A stretch of DNA of 64,000 bases from Amycolatopsis sp. NBC_01488. Lineage in GTDB: Bacteria > Actinomycetota > Actinomycetes > Mycobacteriales > Pseudonocardiaceae. This document shows positions 59,464 to 64,000 of the stretch, one piece after another; positions within the stretch are counted from its first letter, which is position 1, and every line of letters starts with the position of its first letter. A program made the translations under genes and the position numbers. The stretch covers positions 4,592,001 to 4,656,000 of the forward strand of contig NZ_CP109434.1 in the NCBI RefSeq assembly GCF_036227105.1, in the 5' to 3' direction. The notes below the pieces were generated by a model that was not told where the DNA came from, made no database searches, and was given only the letters and a program-made list of their open reading frames with translations.

Positions 59464-62400
59464 ATGTCCACGCCATCCCCCTTCGAAGCGCTGCGTGCGC
59501 GCCTGCCCGAGCTGATGCCGCGCGACGAGCACCGGCTGCGCCGGCGGCTCGACGGCGCCCGCAAAGCTCGTGATCGCGACGCCGCCCTCGCGCAGATCTC
59601 CGCCGACGTCGAAAAGGCCGAGCTGCGCGTCCAGTCGCGCCGCGAAAGCGTACCCAAGATCGAGTACCCCGAAGAGCTGCCGGTCAGCAAGCTCAAGGAC
59701 GAGATCGGCGCGGCGATCGCCCGGCACCAGGTCGTGATCGTCGCGGGCGAGACCGGCTCGGGCAAGACCACCCAGCTGCCGAAGATCTGCCTCGAGCTCG
59801 GCCGCGGCATCCGCGGCCAGATCGGCCACACCCAGCCGCGGCGCCTCGCCGCGCGCACGGTCGCCGACCGGATCGCGAGCGAGCTGAAGACCGAGCTGGG
59901 CGACGCCGTCGGCTACAAGGTGCGGTTCACCGACCAGTCCGGGCAGGACACGCTGGTCAAGCTGATGACCGACGGCATCCTGCTGGCCGAGATCCAGACC
60001 GACCGGTCGCTGCGCCAGTACGACACGCTCATCATCGACGAGGCCCACGAGCGCAGCCTCAACATCGACTTCATCCTCGGCTACCTCAAGCAGCTGCTGC
60101 CGCGCCGCCCCGACCTCAAGGTGATCATCACCTCGGCGACGATCGACCCGGAGCGGTTCTCGAAGCACTTCGACGACGCCCCGATCGTCGAGGTCTCCGG
60201 CCGGACGTACCCGGTCGAGACGCGCTACCGGCCGCTCGTCGACCCCGACGATCCCGAGGGCGACGACGAACGCGACCAGACCCAAGGCATCCTCGACGCC
60301 GTCGAGGAGCTGTGCGCCGAAGGCCCCGGCGACATCCTGGTGTTCCTCTCCGGTGAGCGGGAGATCCGCGACACCGCGGACGTCCTCAACCGCGCCGACC
60401 TGCGGGGCACCGAGATCCTGCCGCTGTACGCGCGGCTGTCGGCGGCCGACCAGCACCGGGTGTTCCAGCAGCACACCGGACGCCGGGTCGTGCTCGCGAC
60501 CAACGTGGCCGAGACGTCGCTGACCGTGCCGGGCATCAAGTACGTCGTCGACCCGGGCACCGCGCGGATCTCGCGCTACAGCCACCGCACCAAGGTGCAG
60601 CGGCTGCCGATCGAGCCGGTGTCGCAGGCGTCGGCGAACCAGCGCAAGGGCCGCTGCGGCCGGACGTCGGACGGCATCTGCATCCGGCTCTATTCCGAAG
60701 CGGACTTCGAGGCGCGGCCGGAGTTCACCGACCCGGAGATCCTGCGGACCAACCTGGCGTCGGTCATCCTGCAGATGACGTCGCTGGGGCTGGGCGATAT
60801 CGCGGCGTTCCCGTTCGTCGAGCCGCCGGACCGCCGCCAGGTCGCCGACGGCGTCGGGCTGCTGCAGGAGCTGGGCGCGTTCTCCAGCACCGGTTCCGAC
60901 CGCAGCCTCACCGACATCGGCCGCAAGCTCGCGCAGCTGCCCGTCGACCCGCGGATGGGCCGGATGGTGCTGGAAGCCGCGAAGAACGGCTGCGTCCGCG
61001 AGGTCATGATCATCGCGGCGGCACTGTCCATCCAGGACCCGCGCGAGCGGCCGGCGGAGAAGCAGCAGGCGGCCGACCAGCAGCACGCGCGGTTCGCCGA
61101 CCCGACGTCGGACTTCTTGGCGTACCTCAACCTCTGGGAGTACGTCGCCGAGCAGCAGAAGGCGTTGTCCGGCAACCAGTTCCGCCGGATGTGCCGCACC
61201 GAGTACCTGAACTACCTGCGCCTGCGCGAGTGGCAGGACATCTTCAGCCAGCTGCGTCAGCTCGCGAAACCGCTCGGCATCTCGCTGAACACGAACACGG
61301 CCCCGGCCGACCCGCAGCGCGTGCACACGTCGCTCATCGCGGGCCTGCTCTCGCACATCGGGCTCAAGGACCCGGCCAAGGGCGACTACCTGGGCGCGCG
61401 CGGCGCCCGGTTCGGCATCTTCCCGGGGTCGGCGCTGTTCAAGAAGCAGCCGCGGTTCGTGATGTCGGCCGAGCTGGTCGAGACGTCGCGGCTGTGGGCG
61501 CGGGTGAACGCGCGGATCGAGCCCGAGTGGGTCGAGCCGCTGGCCGGGCACGTCGTCAAGCGGAACTACTCCGAGCCGCACTGGGAACGCAAGCAGGGCG
61601 CGGTGATGGCGACGGAGCGGGTGACGCTCTACGGCGTCCCGCTGGTCGCCGACCGCCGTGTCAACTACGGCCGGATCGACCCGGAAATGTCGCGCGCGCT
61701 GTTCATCCGGCACGCGCTGGTCGAGGGTGACTGGCAGACGCGCCACCACTTCTTCGCCGAGAACCGGGCGCTGCTGGAGGAGGTCGAGGACCTCGAGAAC
61801 CGCGCGCGGCGGCGCGACATCCTGGTCGACGACCAGACGCTGTACGAGTTCTACGACGCCCGCGTCCCGGCGGACGTCGTTTCGGTGCGCCACTTCGACA
61901 CCTGGTGGAAGAAGACGCGCCACGAGCAGCCGGACCTGCTCTCGTTCGAGAAGTCCATGCTCATCAACGAGACCGCGGGCGGCGTCCGCGAAGGCGACTA
62001 CCCCGACTCGTGGACGCAGGGCACGCAGGTCTTCACACTGACCTACCAGTTCGAGCCGGGTGCGGACGCCGACGGCGTCACCGTGCACATCCCGCTGCCG
62101 GTGCTGAACCAGGTGACGCCGGACGGCTTCGACTGGCAGGTGCCGGGTCTGCGCCAGGAATTGGTGACGCAGCTGATCAAGTCGCTGCCGAAGGCGCTGC
62201 GGCGCAACTTCGTCCCGGCGCCGGACACCGCGGCGTACGTCCTTTCGCGAGTGTCCCCTTCGGACGGTCCGCTGCTGGAGGTCCTCGGCCGCGAGCTGCG
62301 CGCGTTGCGTGGCGTCACGGTGCCGTACGCCGACTGGGACGTCTCGTCGGTGCCGGACCACCTGAAGATGACGTTCCGGGTGGTCGACGAGCGCGGCAAG

Positions 62401-63348
62401 CGCGTCGCCGAAGGCAAGGACGTCGAGGCGCTGCAACGGAAGCTGGCGCCGAAGGTCCGGGAGACGATCTCGAAGGCGGCCAACACCCTCGAGCAAGCCG
62501 GGCTGACCAAGCCTTCGTTCGGTTCGCTGCCGAAGGTGTTCGAGTCGACGCAGCGCGGCCACGACGTCAAGGCGTACCCGGCGCTGGTCGACGAGGGCGC
62601 GTCGGTGGCCGTGCGGCTGCTGGACACGCCGGGCCAGCAGGAACACGCGATGTGGGCGGGCACGCGGCGGATGCTGCGGCTCAACCTGAGCTCGCCGATG
62701 AAGTTCATCACCCGGTCGCTGCCGAACTCGTCGAAGCTGGTGCTGAACCGGAACCCGCACGGCAGTGTGGCGGCGCTGCTCGAAGACTGCGTGGACTGCG
62801 CGGTGGACGCGCTGATGGCGGCCGGCGGCGGCCCGGCGTTCGACGAGACCGGCTTCAAGGTGCTGCTGGAGAAGGTCCGCGCGGGCCTGCACCCGGAAGT
62901 GCTGGCGGTCCTGACGGACGTCGAGAAGATCCTCCGCGCGGCGAACGACGTCGAGGTGGCGCTCCCGGCGACCCGCGGCCCCGCGGAGTCGCTGTCCGAC
63001 ATCCGGGCGCAGCTCACTTCGCTCGTTTACCCGGGTTTCGTGACGGCGACGGGCGCGTCCCGGCTGCGGAACGTCGTCCGCTACCTGCAGGGCATCTCGC
63101 GCCGGCTGGAGAAGCTGGCTTCGGAGCCGACGCGCGACCTGCAGCGGACCGCGGACATCGCGTGGATCACCGGCGAGTACCGGGAGGCGCTGGCGTCGCT
63201 GCCGCCGGGCACGTCGTCACCCGCGCTGGACGAAGTGCGCTGGATGATCGAGGAACTGCGGGTGTCGTTCTTCGCCCAGACGCTGGGGACGGCACACCCG
63301 GTCTCGCTGAAGCGGATCACGAAGGCCATCGACGACGCACTGGCCTAG
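59464..63348 (+). CDS. hrpA: ATP-dependent RNA helicase HrpA
   Basis: A 1294-aa DEAH-box helicase of normal HrpA length. Walker A is GETGSGKT at 95-102, DEAH at 192-195, SAT at 224-226 and motif VI QRKGRCGR at 393-400. The N-terminal and C-terminal HA2/OB-type domains and the long C-terminal HrpA domain (from about residue 600) follow. HrpA unwinds RNA and takes part in mRNA processing and ribosome rescue in E. coli. ATG 59464 matches the family start, but no clear ribosome-binding site was seen. The stop at 63348 overlaps the convergent next gene by 4 nt (a shared CTAG). Confidence 0.96.
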   Translation: MSTPSPFEALRARLPELMPRDEHRLRRRLDGARKARDRDAALAQISADVEKAELRVQSRRESVPKIEYPEELPVSKLKDEIGAAIARHQVVIVAGETGSGKTTQLPKICLELGRGIRGQIGHTQPRRLAARTVADRIASELKTELGDAVGYKVRFTDQSGQDTLVKLMTDGILLAEIQTDRSLRQYDTLIIDEAHERSLNIDFILGYLKQLLPRRPDLKVIITSATIDPERFSKHFDDAPIVEVSGRTYPVETRYRPLVDPDDPEGDDERDQTQGILDAVEELCAEGPGDILVFLSGEREIRDTADVLNRADLRGTEILPLYARLSAADQHRVFQQHTGRRVVLATNVAETSLTVPGIKYVVDPGTARISRYSHRTKVQRLPIEPVSQASANQRKGRCGRTSDGICIRLYSEADFEARPEFTDPEILRTNLASVILQMTSLGLGDIAAFPFVEPPDRRQVADGVGLLQELGAFSSTGSDRSLTDIGRKLAQLPVDPRMGRMVLEAAKNGCVREVMIIAAALSIQDPRERPAEKQQAADQQHARFADPTSDFLAYLNLWEYVAEQQKALSGNQFRRMCRTEYLNYLRLREWQDIFSQLRQLAKPLGISLNTNTAPADPQRVHTSLIAGLLSHIGLKDPAKGDYLGARGARFGIFPGSALFKKQPRFVMSAELVETSRLWARVNARIEPEWVEPLAGHVVKRNYSEPHWERKQGAVMATERVTLYGVPLVADRRVNYGRIDPEMSRALFIRHALVEGDWQTRHHFFAENRALLEEVEDLENRARRRDILVDDQTLYEFYDARVPADVVSVRHFDTWWKKTRHEQPDLLSFEKSMLINETAGGVREGDYPDSWTQGTQVFTLTYQFEPGADADGVTVHIPLPVLNQVTPDGFDWQVPGLRQELVTQLIKSLPKALRRNFVPAPDTAAYVLSRVSPSDGPLLEVLGRELRALRGVTVPYADWDVSSVPDHLKMTFRVVDERGKRVAEGKDVEALQRKLAPKVRETISKAANTLEQAGLTKPSFGSLPKVFESTQRGHDVKAYPALVDEGASVAVRLLDTPGQQEHAMWAGTRRMLRLNLSSPMKFITRSLPNSSKLVLNRNPHGSVAALLEDCVDCAVDALMAAGGGPAFDETGFKVLLEKVRAGLHPEVLAVLTDVEKILRAANDVEVALPATRGPAESLSDIRAQLTSLVYPGFVTATGASRLRNVVRYLQGISRRLEKLASEPTRDLQRTADIAWITGEYREALASLPPGTSSPALDEVRWMIEELRVSFFAQTLGTAHPVSLKRITKAIDDALA

Positions 63349-64000
63349 AGGAAGACCCGCGCGACTTCCAGCCACTTCCGCGCGTCTTCGCCGATCGCCG
63401 TGAGGTCGGTCTCGGACAGCGCGCGGCGCCGGGTGACCCGGAGGCAGAAGCCGAGCGCGCTGCCCCGGATCCGCTGCGCGGCGTCGTCCGGGCCCCACGT
63501 CCAGGTTTCGCCGCCGGGGCCGGTCAGTTCCACCCGGAACGGCTCGGCCGGGATCGGCAGCTCGGCCGCGGAGAACGACAGCGTCCGCCCTTCCACGCCG
63601 AGCGAAGCCACGTGCCGGAGCCGGGCGGTCGGCCGGTGCGCCACGCCGAGGGTGTCGAAGACGTCCTGCCCGTGCGCCCACGTTTCCATCAGCCGGAGCG
63701 GCACCATCAGCCTCACGGTCACGTCCGAGCCGAGCCACGGGAACGCCTGGTCCAGGGGTAGGTCACGCAAGGCCGCGGCCACTTCGGCCCGGCCGGTGCG
63801 CCAGCGTTCCAGCAGCGCCGATCGCGGCTCGCCCGCGCCCGCCGCGGCTTCGAGGTCGGCGTCCTTCGGCGTGGCGTCGAAGGCCTCCGGGGTCCGGACG
63901 GCGACGAGCACGTTCGCGTCGGCGGCCGCGAGGTGCGCGATCTGGTGGGCGATCGTCCACCCGGCCGCCGGAGTGGGCCGGGACCAGTCTTGCGCCGCCG
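63345..64000 (-). CDS. TIGR03084/DinB-like metal-binding protein, 5' end beyond window
   Basis: At least 217 codons are in the window and the frame stays open to position 64000, so the start lies outside. The visible N-terminal residues WSRPTPAAGWTIAHQIAHLAAADANV match the DinB-like maleylpyruvate isomerase N-terminal/TIGR03084 family: H of AHQIAHL is a metal ligand. LMVPLRLMETWAHGQDVF holds two more (the H and D region). It could be a mycothiol-dependent enzyme; which substrate is not known. It shares its stop region with hrpA. Confidence 0.82.
   Translation of the reverse strand, partial: AAQDWSRPTPAAGWTIAHQIAHLAAADANVLVAVRTPEAFDATPKDADLEAAAGAGEPRSALLERWRTGRAEVAAALRDLPLDQAFPWLGSDVTVRLMVPLRLMETWAHGQDVFDTLGVAHRPTARLRHVASLGVEGRTLSFSAAELPIPAEPFRVELTGPGGETWTWGPDDAAQRIRGSALGFCLRVTRRRALSETDLTAIGEDARKWLEVARVFL

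Noticed and set aside
59437..62892. A 1151-codon minus-strand open frame across hrpA
   Set aside because: Antisense shadow of the helicase, whose Walker A, DEAH and motif VI are intact on the plus strand.
1..64000. tRNA, rRNA, transposase, integrase or prophage genes
   Set aside because: None was recognised on either strand; palindromes at 15.5 and 42.5 kb are the only dispersed repeat seen.

Overview
The window is about 72% G+C, with the strong third-position G/C bias of an actinomycete. The gene families point to a Pseudonocardiaceae-like organism, most plausibly Amycolatopsis: PIG-L and DinB/DUF664 families that often belong to mycothiol chemistry, a bacterial GPP34 (GOLPH3-like) protein, secreted GH92 and GH46 enzymes, a ricin-type lectin, P450 plus small-ferredoxin pairs and many TetR/ArsR/MocR regulators. 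The genus is inferred from gene content. No rRNA, tRNA, insertion sequence, prophage or CRISPR array was seen. It looks like ordinary chromosome with a mixed accessory complement.

Layout. 0-4.4 kb: 5' part of a Dyp-type peroxidase-like gene, a secreted ricin-type lectin, an ArsR-type regulator, a lipoprotein, a frameshifted small membrane protein and a TetR regulator. 4.4-11.4 kb: a TetR-controlled SDR epimerase, then gltB-gltD (glutamate synthase) behind a 544-bp non-coding leader. 11.9-18.2 kb: a YigZ/IMPACT protein, a GH92 alpha-mannosidase behind two perfect LacI-type operators, a GNAT, a Cys-rich mini-protein and an Lrp regulator divergent from a Leu/Val-type dehydrogenase. 18.1-21.7 kb: a PHP phosphoesterase divergent from a 911-aa FAD/Fe-S D-2-hydroxyacid dehydrogenase. 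21.7-25.8 kb: a regulatory and P450 block (tetR; padR-P450-ferredoxin; divergent P450-ferredoxin) with two palindromic operators. 25.8-29.4 kb: mtnA with a 16-G homopolymer, RidA, a PIG-L deacetylase, DUF664 and an Fpg/Nei glycosylase.

29.4-35.7 kb: a divergent pair made of an HTH protein with an unrecognised C-terminal domain and a class III cyclase-like protein, then an MFS/MocR divergent pair, a VOC protein, an unknown protein and a RibD/DHFR-like reductase. 35.7-40.7 kb: an MBL hydrolase, an ArsR-SRPBCC pair, a dienelactone hydrolase preceded by an internally deleted arginase pseudogene, and a TrpB2-type tryptophan synthase beta chain. 40.7-43.7 kb: a membrane GGDEF protein, an 85-aa peptide with seven PTDWT repeats, a 48-nt palindrome also found at 15.5 kb, and an MFS exporter. 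43.8-50 kb: VanW, an IlvD/Edd dehydratase with a divergent FCD-GntR regulator, a YfcE phosphoesterase, a HhH-PHP protein and an L,D-transpeptidase. 50-59.4 kb: GH46 chitosanase, TetR/BVMO, a trans-acting enoyl reductase-like protein, GPP34 with a repeated 3' end, an APC permease-GNAT-lactate 2-monooxygenase run and a small membrane protein with an intrinsic terminator. 59.5-64 kb: HrpA helicase and a partial DinB/TIGR03084-like gene.

The candidates I would follow up first are the PTDWT-repeat peptide (42208-42465) and the HTH/cyclase pair (29454-31270). The first has no recognisable family. The second has the layout of a cyclic-nucleotide signalling unit, but its cyclase lacks one expected catalytic residue.
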